A stretch of DNA of 40,399 nt from Alphaproteobacteria bacterium (lineage in GTDB: Bacteria > Pseudomonadota > Alphaproteobacteria > SP197), in NCBI GenBank assembly GCA_016869675.1, contig VGDP01000008.1, positions 69,147 to 109,545 on the forward strand, given 5' to 3'. A model generated the notes under the pieces. That model worked only from the letters and a program-made list of their open reading frames with translations. It did not search any database and was not told the origin of the DNA. A program made the position numbers and the translations under genes. Numbering within the stretch: position 1 is the stretch's first letter; every line of letters starts with the position of its first letter. Of the stretch, positions 16,001 through 25,096 are shown piece by piece.

Positions 16001-17853
16001 TGTCGGGCGACGTGTTCGGCAACGGCATGCTGCTGTCCCGGCACATCCGGCTGATCGCCGCGTTCGACCACCGCCACATCTTCCTAGACCCCAGCCCCGA
16101 TCCGGCGACCAGCTTCGCCGAACGCCAGCGCCTGTTCACCCTGCCGCGGTCGAGCTGGGATGACTACGACAAGGCGCTGATCTCGGCGGGTGGCGGCGTG
16201 CACGACCGGCGCGCCAAGTCGGTGACGATCACGCCCCAGGCCGCCCAGGCGCTCGGCATCGAGGCCAAGCCCATGACCCCGGCCGAACTGATGCGCGCCA
16301 TCCTGCGCGCGCCGGTCGAGCTCTTGTGGAACGGCGGCATCGGCACCTACGTCAAGGCGCGCGGCGAAAGCCACGCCCAGGTCGGCGATCGGGCCAACGA
16401 CGCGATCCGCGTCGACGGCCGCGAACTGCGCGTCAAGGTGATCGGCGAGGGCGGCAACCTGGGCCTGACCCAGCTCGGCCGCATCGAGTTCGCCAGTCTT
16501 GGCGGCCGGCTCAACACCGATGCCATCGACAACTCGGCGGGCGTCGACTGCTCCGACCACGAGGTCAACATCAAAATCCTGCTGGCCGCCGTGGTGGGTG
16601 CCGGCGATATGACGCTCAAGCAGCGCGACGAGCTGCTCGCCGGCATGACCGACGAGGTGGCGGCCCTGGTGCTGCGCGACAACTACCAGCAGACCCAGGC
16701 GTTGTCGCTGATGCAGGCGCAGGGTTCGGCCCTGATCGAATCGCAGTCGCGCATGATGCGCGCGCTCGAAGGGCGCAAGCTGCTCGTTCGCGGCATCGAG
16801 TTCCTGCCCTCAGACGAGGAACTGGCCGAGCAACAGGCCAAGGGCCAAGGCCTGACCCGGCCCGAACTCGCGGTGCTGCTGGCCTACGCCAAGATGGCGG
16901 CGTACGACGCGCTGCTCGATTCCGATGTGCCGGACGACGCCCATTTCGCCACCGATCTGAAACGCTACTTCCCGACACCCCTGCGCGAACGGTTCGACAA
17001 GGGCATCGCCAGCCACCGTCTGCGCCGCGAGATCATCGCAACCCAGGTGACCAACAGCCTGATCAACCGCGCCGGCAGCACGTTCATCTACGAGATGATC
17101 GACCGCACCGGCGTGGTCGTGGCGGCGATCGCGCGTGCCTATACGGCGGCCCGCGACACCTTCGGTCTGCGCGAGGTCTGGAGCGCCATCGAGGCGCTGG
17201 ACTCCAAGGTCGGCGCCGACGTCCAGAGCGCGATGCTACTCGAGGTCGGCCGCCTCTTGGAGCGGGCGACGTTGTGGTTCCTGCGCAACGAGGCGCCGCC
17301 GATCGACGTCAAGGCGACCGTTGGGTTCTATCAGGGCGGCATCGCCGAGATGCACGGAGCCCTGGGCGACATCATCGGCCCGGCGCGTGCCGCGGCGGTG
17401 GCGGAATCGGTCGAGGCGTGGGCCACGGCCGGCGCGCCGCGCGCGCTCGCGCAACAGGTTTCGTCGCTGCGCACCCTGGCGGCCGGGCCCGATATTCTAC
17501 GCACGGCGCGGCGGGAGAAGCAGGCGGTAACCGACGTGGCACGCGTCTACTTCGCCCTCGGCGCCCGGCTTGGCTTCGATTGGTTGCGGGACAGCGCGAC
17601 GAAGCTCAAGCCCGAGACCCACTGGCAGCGGCTCGCCATCCAGGCGATCTACGACGACAGCCATGCCCAGCAGCGTTCGCTCGCGGCCGCGGTGGTCAAG
17701 GCCGGCGATGGCGTCGAGGCGTGGCTTGGACACAACGCCGTCGCTGTCGCCCGGGCCGACCAGCTGGTCGCCGACCTGCGCACTGTCGGCGCGATCGACC
17801 TGTCGATGCTGACCGTCGCCAACCGGCACCTCGCCACGCTCACCGCCGAATGA
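13057..17853 (+). CDS. gdhB: NAD-specific glutamate dehydrogenase, 180-kDa class (GDH-180)
   Basis: A 1598-residue cytoplasmic enzyme that oxidatively deaminates glutamate to 2-oxoglutarate and ammonium with NAD+. The length is typical for this large class, whose roughly 700 N-terminal residues form regulatory, ACT-like domains around a dehydrogenase core. The catalytic region begins near residue 808 with [20 protein letters not shown], then [20 protein letters not shown]. It continues with [46 protein letters not shown] (the dinucleotide segment), [12 protein letters not shown] and [17 protein letters not shown]. The C-terminal helical region has [16 protein letters not shown] and [11 protein letters not shown]. 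The ATG at 13057 gives a family-like N-terminus. The stop overlaps the ATG of the MFS gene, so the two are coupled. No frameshift is seen along the 4.8 kb, in contrast with several neighbouring genes. Confidence 0.95.
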   Translation: [1598 protein letters not shown]

Positions 17854-19118
17854 CGGCGGCGCGGCCGGCGCAGGGCCGGCGGGCCCTAGTCGCCTGGTGT
17901 CTCTACGATTGGGCGAACTCGCCGTTCCCCACGGTGGTCGTGACCTTCGTATTCGCGGCGTACTTCACCAAGGGCATCGTCGGCGACGATGCGCTGGGTA
18001 CCGGCCTGTGGTCCCAGGCGATGGGGGCGAGCGGCCTGTTGGTGGCGCTGCTCGCGCCGGTGATCGGCGCCATCGCCGACGCCGCGGGACGCGCGCGTCC
18101 ATGGCTCATGGCTTTCACAGTCGGGACGGTGGCGGCCGGCGCGCTGCTGTGGTTCGCGGCACCCGACCCGGCCAACGCCTGGTGGGTGCTGGTCCTGGTC
18201 GGGCTGGGCAACGTCTCATTCGAGATGGCGACGGTCTTCTACAACGCCCAGTTGCCGCGCCTGACCGAGCCCGAACGAATGGGGCGCGTCTCGGGCTGGG
18301 GCTGGGCGTGCGGCTATCTGGGAGGGCTGGCGTGCCTCGCCGTCGCGCTCGTCGCCCTTGTCCAGGCCGAGCCCGCGCCCTTCGGCCTCGATCGCGACGC
18401 GGCCGAGCACGTGCGCGCGATCGGGCCGCTGGTCGCCCTGTGGCTGGCCGTGTTCGGCTGGCCGCTCTTCATCTTTGTCGCCGAGCCCGGTGGCGGGGCA
18501 CGCGTCGCCCTCCGCACGGCCGTGCGTGACGGGCTCGTGCGACTCATCGCGACGATCCGACAGGCGCGCCGCTACCGCGACGTCGAGTGGTTCCTGATCG
18601 CCAAGATGCTCTACATCGATGGGCTCAACACGATCTTCGGGCTGGGCGGCGTCTACGCGGCCACCGCGTTCGCCATGGGTGTCGACGAGATCCTGCTGTT
18701 CGGAATCGCGCTCAACGTCACCGCCGCCGCCGGCGCCTTCGCCTTCGCCTGGGTCGACGATTGGCTGGGGCCGAAGCGGTCGCTGGTGCTGGGCAACCTC
18801 GGCCTGATCGCGACCGGGCTCGCGATCCTGATCGCGCGCGACGTGACGTGGTTCTGGATCGGCGGCCTGGCGCTGGGCCTGTTCATCGGCCCGGTGCAGG
18901 CCTCCAGCCGTTCGCTCATGGCGCGCCTCGCGCCCGCCGGCATGGAGGCGGAGATGTTCGGCCTCTACGCCTTCTCGGGCAAGGCGACGGCGTTCCTCGG
19001 GCCCACGCTGGTCGGCTGGGTGACGCTGGCCACCGGCGATCCGCGCCTCGGCATGGCCACGATCGTGCCGTTTCTGGTGGTGGGCCTGGGACTCTTGTTC
19101 CTGGTCAGGCCGCGCTGA
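17850..19118 (+). CDS. MFS transporter, Atg22/vacuole-effluxer-like (UMF1 type)
   Basis: A 422-residue major-facilitator protein with about 12 membrane helices. The opening AWCLYDWANSPFPTVVVTFVFAAYF is the signature start of the UMF1/Atg22-like family. It is followed by LLAPVIGAIADAAGRARPWL (loop 2-3 motif), NVSFEMATVFYNAQLPRLT, RMGRVSGWGWACGYLGGL and FIGPVQASSRSLMARLAP. Yeast Atg22 exports amino acids from the vacuole; the bacterial members are mostly uncharacterised. Coupling to NAD-GDH (ATGA overlap at 17850-17853) makes an amino-acid-related substrate plausible, but that is inference. Its 3' end overlaps the oppositely oriented TauE gene by 14 bases. Confidence 0.87.
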   Translation: MTAARPAQGRRALVAWCLYDWANSPFPTVVVTFVFAAYFTKGIVGDDALGTGLWSQAMGASGLLVALLAPVIGAIADAAGRARPWLMAFTVGTVAAGALLWFAAPDPANAWWVLVLVGLGNVSFEMATVFYNAQLPRLTEPERMGRVSGWGWACGYLGGLACLAVALVALVQAEPAPFGLDRDAAEHVRAIGPLVALWLAVFGWPLFIFVAEPGGGARVALRTAVRDGLVRLIATIRQARRYRDVEWFLIAKMLYIDGLNTIFGLGGVYAATAFAMGVDEILLFGIALNVTAAAGAFAFAWVDDWLGPKRSLVLGNLGLIATGLAILIARDVTWFWIGGLALGLFIGPVQASSRSLMARLAPAGMEAEMFGLYAFSGKATAFLGPTLVGWVTLATGDPRLGMATIVPFLVVGLGLLFLVRPR

Positions 19119-19860
19119 GCTCGACGGCGGCCTGGGCGCCGGTGATCACCGCCAACAGCGTCAGGATACGCAGCACCCAGCGGCGGAACGCGGCCGGGTC
19201 GGCACCCTTGAAGCTGCGGGCACCCAGCCAGATGCTGGCCGCGAGCGGCGGCAGGTAGAGGATCGCTAACGTCACATCGTCCCTACCGATCAGGCCTTTG
19301 CGCGCCTGGAAGCCGAGCCCGAGCACGTCGGTGCCGACGAAGAACGCGATCGGCGACGCCCGGCCCACGGCGACGCCGGCGGGCGAGGAAAAGAAGAACA
19401 GCACCACCGGCGGTCCGGCCATGCCGAAGGCGCCGTTGCACAGGCCCGCCACCGCGCCGGTGGCCGCCGTGGCCACGCGCCCCGGCATAGCCTTGAGGGC
19501 GTAGCCGCGCGCGAGCAGCGCGGCCGCCACCACGACGAAGACCGCGATGGCCAGCTTCATGGGCGCGGCCGGCACGGTGGCCAGCAGGTGCACGCCCAGA
19601 GGGGTGGCGATCAAGCACCCGGCCAGCAGGAGCCCGGTCGCGCGCCAGTGCACGCCCCGCCACACGCTGCGCAGCAGGTGCAGGCTGGCGACGACCTCCA
19701 TCATGAAGATCGACGGCACGATGTCGCGCGGCGGGATGACGATCGACAGCGCCGTGATGACCAGCAGCGAGAAGCCGAAGCCGGAATAGCCGCGCACCAC
19801 CGCGGCACCGTAGACGCAGACGACGGCATAGGCGAGGATGGCGATCTCGGTGCCGGTCAT
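19105..19860 (-). CDS. TauE/SafE-family permease
   Basis: A 251-residue integral membrane protein with roughly seven to eight hydrophobic helices. Family features are VRGYSGFGFSLLVITALSIVIPP in the first repeat and ATGAVAGLCNGAFGMAGPPVVLFFF in the second; this internal duplication with Gly/Pro-rich half-helices is typical of TauE/SafE. Members export sulfoacetate, sulfite or other organic anions, or act as importers. No sulfonate catabolic gene is nearby, so the substrate is unknown. The ATG at 19860 follows the broken serine hydrolase by six bases, so it probably belongs to the long minus-strand transcript containing GST and purH. It converges on the MFS gene with a 14-base overlap and no room for a terminator. 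Confidence 0.88.
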   Translation of the reverse strand: MTGTEIAILAYAVVCVYGAAVVRGYSGFGFSLLVITALSIVIPPRDIVPSIFMMEVVASLHLLRSVWRGVHWRATGLLLAGCLIATPLGVHLLATVPAAPMKLAIAVFVVVAAALLARGYALKAMPGRVATAATGAVAGLCNGAFGMAGPPVVLFFFSSPAGVAVGRASPIAFFVGTDVLGLGFQARKGLIGRDDVTLAILYLPPLAASIWLGARSFKGADPAAFRRWVLRILTLLAVITGAQAAVELSAA

Positions 19861-19866
19861 CGGCGC

Positions 19867-20982
19867 TCAGGCCCACGCCAGCGATGCGATCTCCTCGCAC
19901 AGGCGAATCGTCTCGTAGCCGTAGTCCGCGTCGTGGGCGTCGACGTCCTCCAGCACGCTGAAGAAGGCGACCGAGACGCCGGTCTCGATGTCGACCAGCA
20001 TGTATTGGCCGCCGTAGCCGCCGTGGCCGACCCAGCGGCCGCGCGTCGCCATCTGATTGGCGTAGCGGATACCGGCGCGCGGCCCCTCGTAGCGCGTGCC
20101 GCGGCCCGAGCGCGTCGCGTCGATGAACGCCTTGCTGCCGACACGCTGGCCGCTCACGCCGACGCCGCCGCGCGCGAAGATCTGGCCGTAGCGCGCCAAG
20201 TCGCGCGCGCTGAGGCAGCCCGAACCGTTGAGCATGGGCACGCCGGCGCGGTCGGTACCCATATGGAACGTGCCCTCGAACCCAGCGGCCTCGGCGACCC
20301 GGCGCAGCGCTCGACGATCCAGGCGCCCACATCGGTGTTGGCCGACTTGTAGTTGATTGTACCCGCGTGGTTGGTCAGGTCACGGCCCTGGCTGGATGCC
20401 GCACACGAACGCCCGGCTGTCCTGCTCGGCCTGGCCGGCCGGCGGCAGGCGCCAGCCCATCGCCGCTTCCTGCAGGTACGAAGCGGACGCCAGATCGGCG
20501 TAGTCTTCGGTGAAGTCGTTGACCACGTCCATGTCGAGCACCTGCTGAACCGTGGCCGTGGCGTAGCCCGATCCGATCTCGGGCAAGTACGAGGCGACCG
20601 TGCGGCCGAGGTCCAGCTTGCCGTCCTAGATGACGCGCCCGACCATGAGGTTTAGGGTGGTCTTGGTGATCGACTGCATGCTGTGGGCGCTGTCGGGGCC
20701 GTAGTCGGGCGCGTACTGTTCCCACAGCAGCCGGTCGCCCTGGACAACCGCCAGGGCCGAGAAGGACGGCAGGGCGGTCAACTGGCGCACCCGGTCCAGC
20801 CGGCCGATGCGCCAGTCCAAGTCCCGGCGCAGCGCCAGGACCGCCGGCGAGCGGGACGATTGGGCGTAGCGGAACACCTTGTAGAGCGCGTGGAAGCTGC
20901 GCCGCCGGCGCGACGCGTGGTTCCAGCCCGGCAACGTACCGGCGACGGCGAGTTCGGGGTTCGGGATCGTCGGCACGGTCAT
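19867..20982 (-). pseudogene. Class C beta-lactamase-related serine hydrolase, three lesions
   Basis: Remnant of a penicillin-binding-like serine hydrolase resembling 6-aminohexanoate-dimer hydrolase. The catalytic motif SxxK is seen as SITK in HSMQSITKTTLNLMVG, a YxxxN-like stretch as YKSANTDV, and the C-terminal loop as GHGGYGGQYM. Three lesions interrupt it. A TAG stands in frame at 20626-20628, where the family has VIEDGKLDLG (one base change from GAG). An extra base in the GGG run near 20386-20388 shifts the frame, so QPG-RDLTNHAG continues out of frame. A second indel near 20309-20313 restores the original frame before AEAAGFEGTFHMGTDRAG. The start would be the ATG at 20982, two bases after GST, and the end is 19867. 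The lesions may be real decay or sequence errors. Stop and active-site motifs were read directly; the family name is by recall. Confidence 0.8.
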
Positions 20983-20984
20983 GG

Positions 20985-21614
20985 CTACACTCCGTCGCGG
21001 TCGGTGTCGGGCAGCAGGTCGTACTGGGGAACGTAACCGGGCAAGGCCCGCAGGCGATCGAGCCACGCGGCGACGCGCGGCCAGCGGCCGATGGCGATGC
21101 CCGCCTCGTCGGCCAGGAACAGGTATGCGGCGGCGCCCAGATCGGCGACGGTCGGCACCTCGCCGACCAGGAATGGCGTCGCGAGGTTGCGTTCCAAGGT
21201 GTCCAGCCCCACCTCGCCACGCGCCCGTAGGTAATCAACCAACTTGGCGTCGGCGTTGGCGAAACGCTTGGCGAAGCGCGCCAGCGACACGCCGTTGGAT
21301 GAACGCCCGGCCTCGAAGCACAGCCACTCGTGCACGCGCCGCCGCTCGGCCGCGTCGCGGCCGCCGAAGCGGCCGAAGTGGTCGGCGAGGTGCAACAGGA
21401 TCACGGTGGTCTGGGTGAACGTCGCCCCGTCGTGGACCAGCACGGGGACCTCGCCCAGTGGGTTGATCGCCCAGAACGCGGGCGTGCGCGTGGCGCCGGC
21501 GAACAGATCCACGTGGCGGTAGTCGAAGCGTTCGCCGGCTAGGCGCAGGGTCAGGGCGACCTTATAGGCGTTGCCCGACTGGCGGTTACCGTAAAGCGTG
21601 AAGGTCGCAGCCAT
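20985..21614 (-). CDS. Glutathione S-transferase family protein
   Basis: A 209-residue GST. The thioredoxin-like N-terminal domain reads FTLYGNRQSGNAYKVALTLRLAGERFDYRHVDL, with Ser in the NRQSGNAYKV active-site helix. INPLGEVPVLVHDG (the cis-Pro loop) and FTQTTVILLHLADHFG (the glutathione-binding region, where Ser/Thr is usual) follow. The all-helical C-terminal domain includes FLVGEVPTVADLGAAAYLFLADEAG, the conserved N-capping-box region. It conjugates or reduces electrophiles with glutathione in the cytoplasm; the substrate is not predictable. The ATG at 21614 lies seven bases after the purH stop, and the stop is two bases before the serine-hydrolase start, so it is inside a tight minus-strand operon. 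Confidence 0.88.
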   Translation of the reverse strand: MAATFTLYGNRQSGNAYKVALTLRLAGERFDYRHVDLFAGATRTPAFWAINPLGEVPVLVHDGATFTQTTVILLHLADHFGRFGGRDAAERRRVHEWLCFEAGRSSNGVSLARFAKRFANADAKLVDYLRARGEVGLDTLERNLATPFLVGEVPTVADLGAAAYLFLADEAGIAIGRWPRVAAWLDRLRALPGYVPQYDLLPDTDRDGV

Positions 21615-21621
21615 GGATGCC

Positions 21622-23211
21622 TCAGTGGCGGAAGTGGCGCACGCCGGTGGCCACCATCGCCAGGCCGCGCGCATCCGCCGCGGCGATCACCTCGTCGTCA
21701 CGTTTGGACCCGCCGGGCTGGATCGCGGCCGTGGCGCCGGCCTCGGCGGCGGCGATCAGGCCATCGGCGAAGGGGAAGAACGCATCCGAGGCGACCACCG
21801 ACCCGGCCAGGCGAGAGGCGGTCTCGCCCGCCGCGCGCGCGGCTTCCTCCGCCTTCCACGCGGCGATGCGCACCGAATCGACCCGGCTCATCTGGCCGGC
21901 GCCGATTCCGACAGTCGCTCCGCCCTTGGCGAACACGATGGCGTTTGACTTCACGTGCTTGGCGACCCGCCAAGCAAACAGCAGATCGTCGACCTCGACG
22001 GCAGTCGGCGCGCGCCGGGTCATCGGCCGCAGGTCAGTTGCCGCAAGCGCGACCGGCGCGTCCCGGGTCTGCACCAAGAGCCCGCCGGCGACGCCGCGCA
22101 CGACCAGACCGGCGTCGCCGGTCGTCGCGCCCGCGTCGGCGACCAGCACGCGCAGGTCGGACTTGCGCGCCAGCGCGGCCAGTGCCGCGTCGTCCGCCGC
22201 CGGCGCGATGACGACCTCGGTGAACACCTTGGCGAAGGCCGCCGCCGCGCCTTTGTTGAGCGGCCGGTTGAACGCGACCACGCCACCGAAGGCGCTGACG
22301 GGATCGCAGCGGTTGGCCTTGGCGTAGGCCTCGGCCAAGCTTTCCGCCACGGCCACGCCGCACGGGTTGCCGTGCTTGACGATGACGCACGCCGGCGCGT
22401 CGAACTCGGCCATCGCCTCGTAGGCCGCGTCGGTGTCGAGAATGTTGTTGTAGCTGAGCTCCTTGCCCTGGAGTTGACGGGCTTTCGCGACGCCCGGTCG
22501 CAACTCACTGGTGACGTAGAGTGCCGCGCGCTGGTGTGGGTTCTCTCCGTAACGCAGCAGCTGTTTTCGTTGGCCGGCTACGATTAGACGCTCTGGGAGC
22601 CAGTCATACGCATGGCCCGCGAACCAGCCGGCGATCGACGCGTCGTAGGCGGCGGTGCGGGCGTAGGCCTTGGCCGCCAAGCGCTGGCGCATATCGATCG
22701 TCGTGCCGCCGGTGCGCACGATCTCGTCAAGCACGTCCGCGTAGTCGGCCGGATCCACGATCACTGCCACGGCGGCGTGGTTCTTGGCAGCCGAGCGGAT
22801 CATCGCCGGCCCGCCGATGTCGATGTTCTCCACCGTCTCGTCGTAGCCGGCGCCGCGCACGACCGTCGCCTCGAACGGGTAGAGATCGACGACCAGCAGG
22901 TCGATCGGTTCGATGCCGTGCGCGGCCATCACGGCCGTATCCTCGTCGCGTCGGCCCAGCAGCCCGCCGTGGACCACCGGGTGCAGAGTCTTGACCCGGC
23001 CGCTCATCATCTCGGGAAATCCGGTCACCTGGGCGACGTCGGTCACGGCCAGACCGGCGTCGCGGATCGCCTTGGCGGTGCCGCCGGTGGAAATCAGATC
23101 GACGCCGTGGCCGGCCAGCGCGCGCGCGAAATCCACCAGCCCGCCCTTGTCCGAGACCGAGAGGAGCGCGCGGCGAACCGCGATGATGGACCGTTCCGAT
23201 GCGTCAGCCAT
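21622..23211 (-). CDS. purH: Bifunctional AICAR formyltransferase / IMP cyclohydrolase
   Basis: A 529-residue enzyme for the last two steps of purine synthesis, making FAICAR from AICAR and 10-formyl-THF and then closing the ring to IMP. The N-terminal MGS-like domain shows [47 protein letters not shown] and GGLLGRR. The formyltransferase part has [26 protein letters not shown], the catalytic [11 protein letters not shown] and the C-terminal [14 protein letters not shown], with ATGVRHFRH at the end. The ATG at 23211 is used; a GTG six bases upstream is possible. The start overlaps the end of the CapD-like gene by eight bases, which ties this housekeeping gene to the upstream polysaccharide genes. 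Neighbouring sox genes generate one-carbon THF units, which this enzyme consumes in formyl form. Confidence 0.96.
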   Translation of the reverse strand: MADASERSIIAVRRALLSVSDKGGLVDFARALAGHGVDLISTGGTAKAIRDAGLAVTDVAQVTGFPEMMSGRVKTLHPVVHGGLLGRRDEDTAVMAAHGIEPIDLLVVDLYPFEATVVRGAGYDETVENIDIGGPAMIRSAAKNHAAVAVIVDPADYADVLDEIVRTGGTTIDMRQRLAAKAYARTAAYDASIAGWFAGHAYDWLPERLIVAGQRKQLLRYGENPHQRAALYVTSELRPGVAKARQLQGKELSYNNILDTDAAYEAMAEFDAPACVIVKHGNPCGVAVAESLAEAYAKANRCDPVSAFGGVVAFNRPLNKGAAAAFAKVFTEVVIAPAADDAALAALARKSDLRVLVADAGATTGDAGLVVRGVAGGLLVQTRDAPVALAATDLRPMTRRAPTAVEVDDLLFAWRVAKHVKSNAIVFAKGGATVGIGAGQMSRVDSVRIAAWKAEEAARAAGETASRLAGSVVASDAFFPFADGLIAAAEAGATAAIQPGGSKRDDEVIAAADARGLAMVATGVRHFRH

Positions 23212-25096
23212 GGGCACTCGCCGGCCTCCTGTGCGCCTCGCCGTGGAACCCCGGCACCAGGTCCGCCATCAGGGCGAGCGTGCGCGTTTCGTCACCCTGG
23301 CGCGCCGCCGCCTCGATCTCGTCCAGCCGCCGGCCCAGCACGGGCGCGGATGGTCCCAACGCGATGGAGATCTCGGGACGCCGGGTCGGCAACTTGCGCT
23401 CGTCGGCGTGGAACAGCTCCTCGTGCAGTTTCTCGCCCGGCCGCAGGCCGGTCATTTCGATGCGCACGTCGCGCTCGGGCACCAGGCCGGCCAAGCGGAT
23501 CATCTGGCGCGCCAGGGCGATGATGCGCACCGGCTCGCCCATCTCCAGCACGAAGATCGCGCCATCCTCCGCCGGCAGGGCCGAGGCCTGCAGGACCAGC
23601 TCGACAGCCTCGCGCACGGTCATGAAGAAGCGGCTGACTTCGGGATCGGTCACGGTCAGCGGTCCGCCGCGCGCGAGTTGGCGCTGGAACAGCGGCACCA
23701 CCGAGCCGGTCGAGCCCAGCACGTTGCCGAAGCGCACGACGACCGAGCGCGTGCCCGCGTCGCGCCGCGGGCCCAGAACGGTCAGTTCGGCGATACGCTT
23801 TGTCAGACCCATGACCCCGCGCGGGTTGACCGCCTTGTCGGTGGAGATCAGCACGAAGGTGCCGGCGCCGGCGCGCCGCGCGGCCTCGGCCGCGTTGCGC
23901 GTGCCGACCGCGTTGGTCAGCGCCGCCTCGCACGGGTTGGCCTCGGCCAGGTGGACGTGCTTGAGCGCGGCGGCGTGGAACACCAGGTCGGGCTTCTCGG
24001 CGTCGAACGCGGCGTCCAGGCGGGTACGGTCGCGCACATCCGCCAGGATCGCGCCGCGTTCGACGTCCGGCGCGGTCGTCGCCAGCTCCTGGTCGATGGC
24101 GTAGAGCGCGAACTCGGCGTGGTCCAGCAATGTAAGGCGGGCCGGGCCGAACGCCGCGACCTGGCGCGCTAGCTCGGACCCTATGGTGCCGCCCGCGCCC
24201 GAGACGAGAACCCGCTGGCCGGCCACCAGCGCGGCCATGGCCGCGCGATCCAGCACGGTCTGGGGCCGCCCCAGCAGGTCCTCGATGGGCACCGGTCGGA
24301 TCTCGAAGCCAGGCTCCGCGCCGCCCCGGAAGTCGGTAAGCCGACCCAGCCGGGCGATGGTCAGGCCGTGGCTCTCCGCCTCGGCCAGCAGGCCGCGCAG
24401 GGTCTCGGGCGGTGTGGTCTCGGCGCACAGGATCAGACGGTGCGGCCGCGCGCCCTTGCGCCGCAGCCGGGCCAGCGCCGCGCCGACGCCCGACGGCGTG
24501 CCGACCACCTCGACGCCACGGATGCGCCGGCCCACTTCGTCCGGATCGTCCGCGATCAGGCCGACCACGTCGTAGCCTGCCTGGGCATCGCGCGCCATGG
24601 CGCGCACGAACGCCTCGGCCGCGTCGCCCGTGCCGATCAGCAGGACGGGCACGCGCGCGGTGTCGGCGCGCTCGAACACTCGCGCCAGACTGCCGTCCTT
24701 GACCAAGCGGTAGATGAAACGCGGCCCGCCCAAGAGTGCCATCAGGACGAACCAGTTGATGACCAGCGCCAAGCGCGGGTAGAGCTCGAGCCGGATCAGA
24801 AAGAACATGATCAGCAGGAACACCAGGTGCGCTAGCGTCACCGCCTTCAACAGCCCGATCAGATCGGGCAGCGAGGCGTAGCGCCATACGCCCCGGTAAA
24901 GCTGCATGCGCCAGAACACCACCCCGCACACGACCGTGAACAGCACCGTGCCCTCGACCAGGAAGCCGCCGGTCTGCGGCAGCATCGCCGATCCCAGGCG
25001 CAGGTAGAGCGCGGCCACGAACGACAGCGCCGCCATGACGATGTCGTGGATCGCGGCGGTCAGCGGGCGGTCGAAGCGGGGAAGCTTGGCGGTCAT
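23204..25096 (-). CDS. CapD/WbpM-like NDP-sugar 4,6-dehydratase, membrane-bound
   Basis: A 630-residue polysaccharide biosynthesis protein. The first 125 residues contain four hydrophobic helices. A CoA-binding-like Rossmann segment follows ([19 protein letters not shown], about 149-167) and then the extended SDR catalytic domain with [17 protein letters not shown] (297-312). The catalytic region has [22 protein letters not shown]: Met429 replaces the usual SDR Tyr, and Lys433 is four residues on, as in WbpM-type inverting or retaining dehydratases. [14 protein letters not shown] and [13 protein letters not shown] are further CapD landmarks. It probably makes a 4-keto-6-deoxy UDP-HexNAc, the substrate for a DegT aminotransferase such as the one at the right edge. 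The ATG at 25096 overlaps the upstream stop as ATGA. Confidence 0.92.
   Translation of the reverse strand: MTAKLPRFDRPLTAAIHDIVMAALSFVAALYLRLGSAMLPQTGGFLVEGTVLFTVVCGVVFWRMQLYRGVWRYASLPDLIGLLKAVTLAHLVFLLIMFFLIRLELYPRLALVINWFVLMALLGGPRFIYRLVKDGSLARVFERADTARVPVLLIGTGDAAEAFVRAMARDAQAGYDVVGLIADDPDEVGRRIRGVEVVGTPSGVGAALARLRRKGARPHRLILCAETTPPETLRGLLAEAESHGLTIARLGRLTDFRGGAEPGFEIRPVPIEDLLGRPQTVLDRAAMAALVAGQRVLVSGAGGTIGSELARQVAAFGPARLTLLDHAEFALYAIDQELATTAPDVERGAILADVRDRTRLDAAFDAEKPDLVFHAAALKHVHLAEANPCEAALTNAVGTRNAAEAARRAGAGTFVLISTDKAVNPRGVMGLTKRIAELTVLGPRRDAGTRSVVVRFGNVLGSTGSVVPLFQRQLARGGPLTVTDPEVSRFFMTVREAVELVLQASALPAEDGAIFVLEMGEPVRIIALARQMIRLAGLVPERDVRIEMTGLRPGEKLHEELFHADERKLPTRRPEISIALGPSAPVLGRRLDEIEAAARQGDETRTLALMADLVPGFHGEAHRRPASAHG

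Noticed and set aside
14020-16077. A 685-residue open frame antisense to NAD-GDH
   Set aside because: Shadow of the codon bias in the real gene; no start signal and no recognisable domain.
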